DNA of 7,476 nucleotides. Source: Actinomycetota bacterium (GTDB lineage Bacteria > Actinomycetota > Actinomycetes > Nanopelagicales > Nanopelagicaceae). The notes under the pieces were generated by a model. That model saw only the letters and a program-made list of their open reading frames with translations, did no database searches and was not told the DNA's origin. The DNA lies in contig CANGCW010000045.1 of the NCBI GenBank assembly GCA_947452525.1, forward strand, positions 1 through 7,476. Direction: 5' to 3'. Every line of letters begins with the position of its first letter. Within the stretch, counting starts at the first letter, position 1. Of the stretch, positions 1-5,734 are shown one piece after another. The position numbers were made by a program, and so were the translations under genes.

Positions 1-134
1 GCCATCATCGCTGGCATGCGCTAATTTCTTATCGCCACTGTAACTAGAGATTTTTCAATGAGAACTCACGCCATGTGGTTTGTTGCGCTGACTTTCAGAG
101 CTTTCACTGAATATGGCAAATTCGCCTTTGATAA

Positions 135-362
135 AGTTGCAGGACTTGGAAATCATCGCTTTCTATCAAGATTGATATCGAAGGTGGCGAGGCAGAACTC
201 TTCTCTCAAAACGTCGAGTGGGTCGAGCAATTTCCACTTCTGATCATTGAGCCACATGACTACTTCTTAACCGACCAAGGAACATCTGCGGCCTTCCAGC
301 GAGCCCTCGTAGGCAAGGGGAAGAACATCGTCATTAGCGGTGAGAACCTCCTCTTCTTCTAA
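135..362 (+). pseudogene. C-terminal remnant of an FkbM-family methyltransferase, 5' part frameshifted or lost
   Basis: The frame ending in TAA at 360-362 reads as the C-terminal part of an FkbM-type SAM-dependent methyltransferase. The core IKIDIEGGEAELF (about nt 165-203) is the K-x-D-x-E-G-x-E signature of the family. It is followed by PLLIIEPHDYF and ends with the family-like SGENLLFF. No start codon lies in this frame, and upstream it is closed by stops at 108-110, 129-131 and 132-134. The +1 frame over about 100-162 ends in GNHRF, which would join smoothly to LSIKIDIEGGE in the recognised frame, so one or more indels near 160 (and perhaps near 105) could explain the break. FkbM enzymes often O-methylate sugars or polyketides and commonly sit in surface-polysaccharide clusters; the substrate here is unknown. 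It could be a true pseudogene or a sequencing or assembly error. Family call fairly sure; decay status moderate. Confidence 0.7.
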
Positions 363-390
363 GCACCGTTCAGGCCAAACTTGGGCGAGC

Positions 391-413
391 GGTTAGGGAA
401 AACCCCTGTTTTT
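391..413 (+). terminator. weak intrinsic terminator candidate after the FkbM remnant
   Basis: AGGG (395-398) can pair with CCCT (404-407) around an A-rich five-base loop, followed by GTTTTTG. The stem is only 4-5 bp, so this is a weak candidate. Its position, shortly after the TAA at 360-362 and before the next promoter candidate, fits a terminator. Confidence 0.3.
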
Positions 414-442
414 GAGGGCGAATAATTTGGGCTTTGTACTAT
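412..442 (+). promoter_or_regulatory. candidate promoter for the large surface protein
   Basis: A TACTAT hexamer (437-442) resembles a TANNNT -10 element. TTGAGG (412-417) is a possible -35 with a rather long 19-nt spacer. Transcription would start near 449 and give a leader of about 65 nt before the ATG at 516. The -10 is reasonable; the -35 is weak. Confidence 0.4.
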
Positions 443-456
443 TTATCCATCTAATC

Positions 457-486
457 AGGCGCGAACCTCTCCCTGCGTGCGCGCCT
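457..486 (+). promoter_or_regulatory. GC-rich hairpin in the 5' leader of the surface protein gene
   Basis: AGGCGCG (457-463) and CGCGCCT (480-486) form a perfect 7-bp stem with a 16-nt loop that is pyrimidine-rich at its 5' side. It lies between the promoter candidate and the ribosome binding site at 504-508, so it would be part of the mRNA leader. Any regulatory role is unproven. CTCC in the loop (469-472) or just after the stem (485-488) could pair with GGAG of the ribosome binding site, but only over 4 bp. Confidence 0.4.
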
Positions 487-503
487 CCCTTTCAGCCCTC
501 ATC

Positions 504-508
504 AGGAG
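504..508 (+). promoter_or_regulatory. ribosome binding site that fixes the start at 516
   Basis: AGGAG sits 7 nt before ATG 516-518. It favours this start over the in-frame GTG at 477, which has no comparable site and lies inside the leader hairpin loop. Starting at 516 also places a normal signal peptide directly at the N terminus. Confidence 0.85.
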
Positions 509-515
509 TAAAGCC

Positions 516-3500
516 ATGGTTCGTAGCTTCAGAAGATTCATCCTCGCATTTGCGTTGACCGCGCAGGCGGCAATCCTTCAAATTTCAGGTGCGCAGTCTG
601 CTCACGCAACAGGTGAACCAATGAGCCTCACTGTGAACACCAATTTCATCACTGTTGCTCCGATGCCGGATGGAACGAATTTCGTTCTCGGCTTTGCAAA
701 GACACCAAATGTGCACGTTGACTGGGGCGATGGCAGCTCGCAAGATGTCACAACTTCTGGGCTAACCGGTCACACCTACGCTACTGAGGGAATCTTTACT
801 GTGCTCCTCACGGGATCTGTGCCGCAATTTGGAACCGGACGCCAGGCGGTTACACCACGCGGTCAAGAGGGCATCACTGCTGTTAACTCGTGGGGCGATA
901 CAGGCATGACTACCCTCGCCTGGGCGCTTCAGGGTGCAAGCCATCTCACCGATGTCCCTAATTACATTCCATCAACTGTCACTGACACAAGTGGGTTGTT
1001 CTACAACGCAATTCCACTCAATGACAGCGACATCTCGACCTGGGATGTTTCGCGTGTAACCACGATGTCCTACATGTTCGCAATCACTGGAAACACATAT
1101 GGTGAATTCAATCAACCACTTTCTACCTGGAATGTCTCACACGTAACCGACTTCACCCACATGTTCGAATACGACAAGTTCAACCAGGATATTTCGGCGT
1201 GGAACACTGTTTCAGCAACAACTACTTCGTGTATGTTCCAGTCAAATCCCTACTTTAATAATGGTGGGCAGCCACTGCTGAGTAGCCCTGGTCACTGGAA
1301 TATGTCTAACGTGACCGACATGAGCCGAATGCTCGATGGATCACGAGGCATGGCTAACTTTAACCAACCTGTTGGCAATTGGGATGTTCATAACGTAACG
1401 AATCTCTACCGCACCTTCGCAAACCAGAATTTGTTTAATCAAGATCTCAGCGCCTGGAACACATCAAGCGTCACGAATATGGACTCAACTTTCTACAGCG
1501 CCGTTCCATTCAACTCTGAACTCAATTCATGGAACGTCAGCAACGTCACGACAATGGCGAAAATGCTTGGAAACACAGCCTTCAATCACCCACTTAATTC
1601 TTGGGATACCAGCAAGGTAACGGATATGTCAGAGATGTTTACATACACCACACCTTTTAACCAGAACCTCGCTTCATGGGATGTAACTTCTGTAACCACC
1701 ATGAACCGGATTTTTGGAGTTCCGGGTATTACCTACGCCGAGACACGAACTGCTACAGCGCTCTCACAGGCAAACTACGATTTAATCTTGACAGGTTGGG
1801 CTGCGCAGAATGTAAAGCCAAATGTGCCATTCAGCGCACCAACCACTTTCTGTGCAATTACAGCCCACAACGCACTCGTTGCCGATAAGAGTTGGTTGAT
1901 CAATGACGAAGGTCGCGGTACAGAATGTATTTCATCCTCACCTTCCGAAATCACCATCACAAGTGTGACGCCTGATCATGGGCCGGTGACTGGTGGAACA
2001 TCAATCACCATCGTAGGAACTGGCTTTGCGACCGGAGCTACAGTCAAAATCGGCTCCGTTGCCTGCACAAATGTAGTTGTCACACCCAGCACCTCACTCA
2101 CGTGTGATACTGGTGCAAGCCTTCCTGGCGGAACAGCCAACGTCATGGTTAAGAACTTGGATGGCGGCGTCGCTCTCAAGGCCAATGCCTATACATATCT
2201 TGTTCCAACCGTTTCAGGCATTTCGCCTAATTATGGCCCTGCTTTCGGTGGAACACTCATCACCATTACTGGCACGAATCTAGATACCAACACAGTGGTG
2301 GATATCAGCGGAAGTCTCTGTACGCCAATCACATGGGTTTCTGCTACATCTATTAAATGCTTAACTCCAGAAAATCTTCACCCGTACTCCCCAACTAATT
2401 CATTGGCGTGGACGGTTGTAACTCTGACAAATCCGAATGGTGGATCAACCGTAAACTACAACAAGTTCCGTTATGTCGGTTTGAACATCACTCTCGTTCT
2501 GCCGAGCACTATGGATATTGCAGGAAATGACACTGTCACTGTTTACGGTGCTGGTTTTGATACATCGACTGTCATCTCCTTTGGCGGCACTGCGTGTATT
2601 AATCAGACATTTAACGCTGCTAACTCCATCGACTGTTTTGTGCCAGCTCACTCAGCCGGAGCAGTGAATGTAAGCGCTGTGAATAGCAACACCCTTACCG
2701 CTGATGTCGCAGACCTCTTCACCTTCACCACCAGTGGTGGCGGTGGAATCTCCACTCCGACTTTCACAAGCATTGATACCCACACCGGGACAACCGCTGG
2801 TGGAACATCGGTCACGATCACTGGTACTGGCTTTGTTACGGGTGCAACGGTCACCATTGGTGGCGTCAACTGTACGAGCGTCATTGTTGTATCCGAAACC
2901 TCGATTACTTGCACAACCGGAGCTCACTCCGCTGGCGCGGTTAATGTCGTTGTTACAAATCCTGATACCGGTTCTGTAACGGGAACAGGCGTCTATACAT
3001 ACTTCATACCTAGCGTCCCAGTATCTGCTCCAACAATCATCAGCATTGCGCCTGACCATGGGCCTATTGCAGGAGGAACAGCGCTCAGCATTGCTGGTAC
3101 CAACTTTTTTGATGGCGCCTCAATCGTGGTTGGTGGAAATCTCTGCCTATTCATCGTCCAAGTAAGCCCAGTTTCGATGACGTGTGTGACGGATGCACAT
3201 GCTCAAGGTCCGGTTGATGTGACGATTACAAATCCAGATACCGGGTTTGTGACACTCAGCAATGGATTTACCTATGAGGCACCTGCACCTGAGCCAGCTC
3301 CGGTTGCTCCAACTCCGTTTGTCTATAACAAGGAGCTACTAACTGCCGGGCTAACGTCCCCTGCATCAACCGGTGCAATCTCTGGCACAAACGTCACTAT
3401 CCACGTTCCATTCGGAACAGATGTGACATCGCTAGTGCTTAACTTCACCGCATCTCTGCCAAACCTCGTCTTCATCGGCGGAGTTGAGCAAATCTCAGGA

Positions 3501-4046
3501 GCCACCAAGAACAACTTCTCTTCTCCATTGAAGTATGTTGTTACCGCTCCTGACGCAACGACGAAGGTTTACACAATCACCGTGATTGTTGATCCAGCAC
3601 CCATTGTTGCGCCAAAGCCTGAGCCAACACCTACTCCAACACCGGTCGTCACCCCTACTCCAACACCGGTCGTCACCCCAACACCAACTCCAACGACACC
3701 AGCTGTGCCGCCAACGGAGACAACAGCACCGGTTGCCACCAAGCACTACCTCGTTCTTGGATTCGGTGTGGCGAAATCGATTCTGACAGCAAAGCAGAAG
3801 GCGCTTGTTAAGCGTCTTAAGTTGGCTGCTGGATCTAGCGTGACGGTAATCGGTTATGCGAGCCCGACTAGTGCTGATCCAAAGTTGGATATTCAGTACT
3901 CATTGGATCGCGCAAAGTCTGCAACCGCACAGCTTTCGGCCGAATTTGAAGGCATAAGCGTTACCGCAAAGGGTGCGGGAACCAAGATCACTCCACGTTG
4001 CGAGAAGTACAGCAACCAATGTGTGGTCATTGTTTACTATAAGTAA
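516..4046 (+). CDS. large secreted BspA/DUF285-repeat protein with five IPT/TIG domains and an OmpA-like C terminus
   Basis: This 1176-residue protein is predicted to be exported and to act at the cell surface, probably in adhesion or matrix binding. Residues 1-31 are a Sec signal peptide (RSFRR, hydrophobic core, cleavage after AHA). Residues about 34-105 resemble a PKD/Ig fold (VDWGDGSS, then HTYATEGIFTV). Residues 172-401 hold nine BspA-type DUF285 repeats of the W-[ND]-V-S-x-V-T-x-M-x-x-M-F type, then a typical capping segment to about 475. Five IPT/TIG domains follow at about 478-562, 563-655, 656-746, 747-830 and 838-920, each with one C-x12-C pair. Residues 935-1027 resemble a DUF5018 Ig-like domain, 1029-1074 are a Pro-Thr linker, and 1076-1176 resemble an OmpA-like domain (LTAKQKALVKRL, GYAS, SLDRAKS) with C1162 and C1169. 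No LPXTG motif or C-terminal membrane span is visible, so the OmpA-like end may be the wall anchor. The ligand is unknown. Confidence 0.9.
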   Translation: MVRSFRRFILAFALTAQAAILQISGAQSAHATGEPMSLTVNTNFITVAPMPDGTNFVLGFAKTPNVHVDWGDGSSQDVTTSGLTGHTYATEGIFTVLLTGSVPQFGTGRQAVTPRGQEGITAVNSWGDTGMTTLAWALQGASHLTDVPNYIPSTVTDTSGLFYNAIPLNDSDISTWDVSRVTTMSYMFAITGNTYGEFNQPLSTWNVSHVTDFTHMFEYDKFNQDISAWNTVSATTTSCMFQSNPYFNNGGQPLLSSPGHWNMSNVTDMSRMLDGSRGMANFNQPVGNWDVHNVTNLYRTFANQNLFNQDLSAWNTSSVTNMDSTFYSAVPFNSELNSWNVSNVTTMAKMLGNTAFNHPLNSWDTSKVTDMSEMFTYTTPFNQNLASWDVTSVTTMNRIFGVPGITYAETRTATALSQANYDLILTGWAAQNVKPNVPFSAPTTFCAITAHNALVADKSWLINDEGRGTECISSSPSEITITSVTPDHGPVTGGTSITIVGTGFATGATVKIGSVACTNVVVTPSTSLTCDTGASLPGGTANVMVKNLDGGVALKANAYTYLVPTVSGISPNYGPAFGGTLITITGTNLDTNTVVDISGSLCTPITWVSATSIKCLTPENLHPYSPTNSLAWTVVTLTNPNGGSTVNYNKFRYVGLNITLVLPSTMDIAGNDTVTVYGAGFDTSTVISFGGTACINQTFNAANSIDCFVPAHSAGAVNVSAVNSNTLTADVADLFTFTTSGGGGISTPTFTSIDTHTGTTAGGTSVTITGTGFVTGATVTIGGVNCTSVIVVSETSITCTTGAHSAGAVNVVVTNPDTGSVTGTGVYTYFIPSVPVSAPTIISIAPDHGPIAGGTALSIAGTNFFDGASIVVGGNLCLFIVQVSPVSMTCVTDAHAQGPVDVTITNPDTGFVTLSNGFTYEAPAPEPAPVAPTPFVYNKELLTAGLTSPASTGAISGTNVTIHVPFGTDVTSLVLNFTASLPNLVFIGGVEQISGATKNNFSSPLKYVVTAPDATTKVYTITVIVDPAPIVAPKPEPTPTPTPVVTPTPTPVVTPTPTPTTPAVPPTETTAPVATKHYLVLGFGVAKSILTAKQKALVKRLKLAAGSSVTVIGYASPTSADPKLDIQYSLDRAKSATAQLSAEFEGISVTAKGAGTKITPRCEKYSNQCVVIVYYK
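1029..1718 (+). repeat. array of nine degenerate BspA/DUF285 repeats (protein level)
   Basis: Tryptophan codons marking successive repeats start at 1041, 1128, 1200, 1296, 1380, 1455, 1530, 1602 and 1677. The basic period is 24-25 residues, with longer units of 28-32 where loops are inserted. Each unit reads roughly FNQ-x-L-x-x-W-[ND]-V-S-x-V-T-x-M-x-x-M-F. This is the pattern of Pfam DUF285, found in BspA-like proteins and Mycoplasma surface lipoproteins. Less regular copies may precede it (around nt 890-1010). The DNA copies are well diverged, so the array is old rather than a recent expansion. Confidence 0.85.
1947..3275 (+). repeat. five tandem IPT/TIG domain units (protein level)
   Basis: Five units of about 83-93 residues begin near nt 1947, 2202, 2481, 2754 and 3027. 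Most carry the IPT signature P-x-x-G-P-x-x-G-G-T, an inner G-x-x-F or G-x-N-F/L turn, and a closing F/Y-x-Y strand. Units 1 and 5 share PDHGP; units 3 and 4 share AHSAGAVNV. This suggests duplication within the gene. The third unit lacks a clear P-x-x-G-x-x-x-G-G start and is the most diverged. Confidence 0.8.
3630..3677 (+). repeat. two perfect 24-bp tandem repeats in the Pro-Thr linker
   Basis: The 24-bp unit at 3630-3653 is repeated exactly at 3654-3677, and each copy encodes PTPTPVVT. Similar but imperfect Pro-Thr codons flank it on both sides. The unit length is a multiple of three, so gain or loss of copies would change linker length without breaking the frame. Confidence 0.95.
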
Positions 4047-4065
4047 ACGCTAACTAACCGTAGCG

Positions 4066-4112
4066 AGGGCTACGTGCACGGCTTAATGGCCACGCACGTA
4101 GCCCTTTCTCTT
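4066..4112 (+). terminator. strong hairpin terminator after the surface protein gene
   Basis: AGGGCTACGTGC (4066-4077) is a perfect 12-bp inverted complement of GCACGTAGCCCT (4094-4105). Inside the 16-nt loop, GGC (4080-4082) can also pair with GCC (4089-4091). The descending arm runs into a T-rich tract (4105-4112). It lies 19 nt after the TAA at 4044-4046. The reverse direction has only a short A/T tract, so it acts mainly for the + strand. Confidence 0.9.
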
Positions 4113-4125
4113 TAGACTTCTTTCA
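4113..4125 (+). promoter_or_regulatory. candidate -10 element of a leaderless promoter for the DUF2256-photolyase pair
   Basis: TAGACT (4113-4118) fits the TANNNT -10 pattern and ends 6 nt before the ATG at 4125, which is the usual spacing to a transcription start. No Shine-Dalgarno sequence precedes this ATG (CTTTAGACTTCTTTC). Together these suggest a transcript beginning at the start codon, as is common in actinobacteria. The matching -35 would fall inside the preceding terminator stem; none is obvious. Confidence 0.5.
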
Positions 4126-4265
4126 TGGCCCGCACTGCGAAAACGAAGAATGGCTTTGAGCCAAAGACCTGTGCCACCTGCGGATTACCCTTTGAATGGC
4201 GCAAGAAGTGGGCGAAGAACTGGGCTGAGGTGAAGTACTGCAGCGAGCGATGCAGGCGCTCATGA
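4125..4265 (+). CDS. DUF2256 family small cysteine-rich protein
   Basis: This 46-residue basic protein is a full-length match in pattern to the DUF2256 family, which is normally about 40-60 residues. The visible family features are KTCATCGLPFEWRKKWAKNW, then VKYCSERCRR at the C terminus. Cysteines C16, C19, C39 and C43 form a CxxC-x19-CxxxC arrangement that looks like a small zinc-ribbon or treble-clef metal site. Its function is not established. It overlaps the photolyase gene by 4 nt (ATGA at 4262-4265), so the two are almost certainly cotranslated. From memory, DUF2256 genes are often found beside cryptochrome/photolyase-related genes. A role in metal handling, cluster assembly or DNA contact for the photolyase is inference. 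The ATG at 4125 is the only reasonable start; no ribosome binding site is visible, so it may be leaderless. Confidence 0.9.
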   Translation: MARTAKTKNGFEPKTCATCGLPFEWRKKWAKNWAEVKYCSERCRRS

Positions 4266-5734
4266 AGCGGATTCTCTACATTCCCTTCGATCATCTCCAT
4301 CGCAATTTCGGCGTCCTTAGGGATGCAACTCCTGCTGATGATCTCGTCGTACTCGTTGAAAGTGCGCGTATGCAGACGGATAGAGCATGGCATCCAATAC
4401 GCCTCTTCTTCTTGATCTCAAGCGCTCGCCACTTCGCTACTTCTCTTCGCTCAGAGGGGTTCACTGTTGAGTACATCAAAACTCCGACGACGATTGAAGG
4501 CTTGATCTCGGTTCAAGAGAAGTACGGTGCTCTTCCGATCTTCTGCGCTGAGCCCTCTTCATTTCTGCAGTACCAATCACTCAAAGAGTTCGGCGTTGAA
4601 TTTGTTGATAATGATTTCTTCTTAACGCCTCGCACAATGTTTGCCCAGTGGGCCTCTACCCAGAAGAGCTATCTGATGGAGAACTTCTACCGGGGGCAAC
4701 GTATCCGACTCGGAATTCTTGTCGATGGTCGGGAACCGCTAGGTGGCGCGTGGAACTTCGATAAAGAGAACCGTCTTCCACCACCGAAGAACTACACCTG
4801 GCCGGAATACCTCGAGCATCCTTCGGATGAGATTGACCTCGATGTGGCAGCAGAACTTGGAATCTCTGCGCCAACAACGTGGGCAACAACTCGCGAAGGC
4901 GCTCTCGCACAGTTGAAGTACTTCATCTCAGAGCACTTTCCCTCTTTCGGTCCATATGAAGATGCAATGACTACCGAGAATTGGGCACTCCATCACTCGC
5001 TCTTATCCCCATACATCAATAACAACCTGCTCCACCCAAGCGAAGTTATTGACGCTGCTCTTAAGGCGTTTGAGGCCGGTCGCGTACCTCTCGAATCATG
5101 CGAGGGCTTTATCCGCCAGATCATTGGCTGGCGAGAATATGTCAATGGGATGTACTGGTTCTTAGGCGAGGAGTACCGAAACGAGAATCAGCTTGGTGCT
5201 TCACGGAAACTCCTGCCGCTCTTCACCGATTCATCAAAGACTGAGATGAAGTGTGTACAGGAATCTGTGCGCGGAGTTGAAGATCGCGCATGGGTTCATC
5301 ACATCCCCCGATTAATGGTCCTAAGTAATCTCGCGCTACTCACCGGAGTGAACCCGCAGGAGTTTCTCGATTGGATGCGCGAAAGCTTTATTGATGCCTC
5401 TGATTGGGTGATGGTTCCGAATGTGATTGGCATGGGTATGCATGCCGATGGTGGGCTCATGATGACAAAGCCCTACATTTCAGGCGGTTCCTATATCTCC
5501 AAAATGAGCAACTACTGCAAGCCGTGTAAGTACGACCCGAAGGATCGAACCGGTGATAACGCCTGCCCCTTCACTACTTTGTATTGGGACTTTCTCGATC
5601 GACATCAGGAAACATTTGCTGCCAACCATCGCATGAAGCAACAGTTCTTCGGCTTGAAACGGCTGAGCGATCTTCCAGAGCTAAAGGTTCGAGCAAACGA
5701 CGTTCTTAAGAAACTCGAACTCGGCGAGATCTAA
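4262..5734 (+). CDS. iron-sulfur (6-4) photolyase / bacterial cryptochrome, PhrB/CryB (FeS-BCP) type
   Basis: This 490-residue flavoprotein is predicted to repair UV-induced (6-4) photoproducts using light, or to act as a cryptochrome-like photoreceptor. The N-terminal half has the DPRP-type Rossmann antenna domain (RILYIPFDHLH, then HPIRLFFLISSARHF), which in relatives binds a lumazine. The FAD-binding half includes NWALHHSLLSPYINNNLL, EGFIRQIIGWREYVNGMYW, HHIPRLMVLSNLALLTG and PNVIGMGMHADGG. C331, C419, C422 and C435 have the same spacing (88, 3, 13) as the four [4Fe-4S] ligands of Agrobacterium PhrB (Cys350, 438, 441, 454 from memory), and H346-H347 match its active-site pair. All key residues are present, so it looks functional. 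I chose ATG 4262, which overlaps the DUF2256 stop as ATGA, over ATG 4250, which adds only MQAL. It ends exactly where the convergent SDR gene ends. Confidence 0.95.
   Translation: MKRILYIPFDHLHRNFGVLRDATPADDLVVLVESARMQTDRAWHPIRLFFLISSARHFATSLRSEGFTVEYIKTPTTIEGLISVQEKYGALPIFCAEPSSFLQYQSLKEFGVEFVDNDFFLTPRTMFAQWASTQKSYLMENFYRGQRIRLGILVDGREPLGGAWNFDKENRLPPPKNYTWPEYLEHPSDEIDLDVAAELGISAPTTWATTREGALAQLKYFISEHFPSFGPYEDAMTTENWALHHSLLSPYINNNLLHPSEVIDAALKAFEAGRVPLESCEGFIRQIIGWREYVNGMYWFLGEEYRNENQLGASRKLLPLFTDSSKTEMKCVQESVRGVEDRAWVHHIPRLMVLSNLALLTGVNPQEFLDWMRESFIDASDWVMVPNVIGMGMHADGGLMMTKPYISGGSYISKMSNYCKPCKYDPKDRTGDNACPFTTLYWDFLDRHQETFAANHRMKQQFFGLKRLSDLPELKVRANDVLKKLELGEI

Noticed and set aside
1..24. 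Possible end of another gene (frame 1 reads AIIAGMR then TAA)
   Set aside because: Too short to tell from chance; sequence to the left would be needed.
58..243. Stand-alone 61-residue + strand ORF
   Set aside because: Its second half runs out of frame through the recognised FkbM motif, and the first half reads better as part of the same broken gene. No family of its own.
477..515. Upstream in-frame GTG start for the surface protein (13 extra residues)
   Set aside because: No ribosome binding site precedes it, it lies in the leader hairpin, and AGGAG plus a clean signal peptide support the ATG at 516.
2652..3059. 135-residue minus-strand ORF inside the IPT region
   Set aside because: Antisense to clear IPT domains. 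Its composition is an artefact of repetitive codons on the other strand, and it has no recognisable motif.
1029..3275. DNA-level repeats that might indicate a CRISPR array or mobile element
   Set aside because: The repeats are protein-coding, in frame and diverged, with no identical spaced units, terminal inverted repeats or transposase.
3495..3746. Trp/Arg-rich minus-strand ORF opposite the Pro-Thr linker
   Set aside because: Low-complexity shadow of the repeated Pro-Thr codons.
4250..4261. ATG at 4250 as photolyase start
   Set aside because: It adds only four residues. The ATG at 4262 gives the ATGA overlap with DUF2256 and a family-like N terminus (MKRILYIPFDH).
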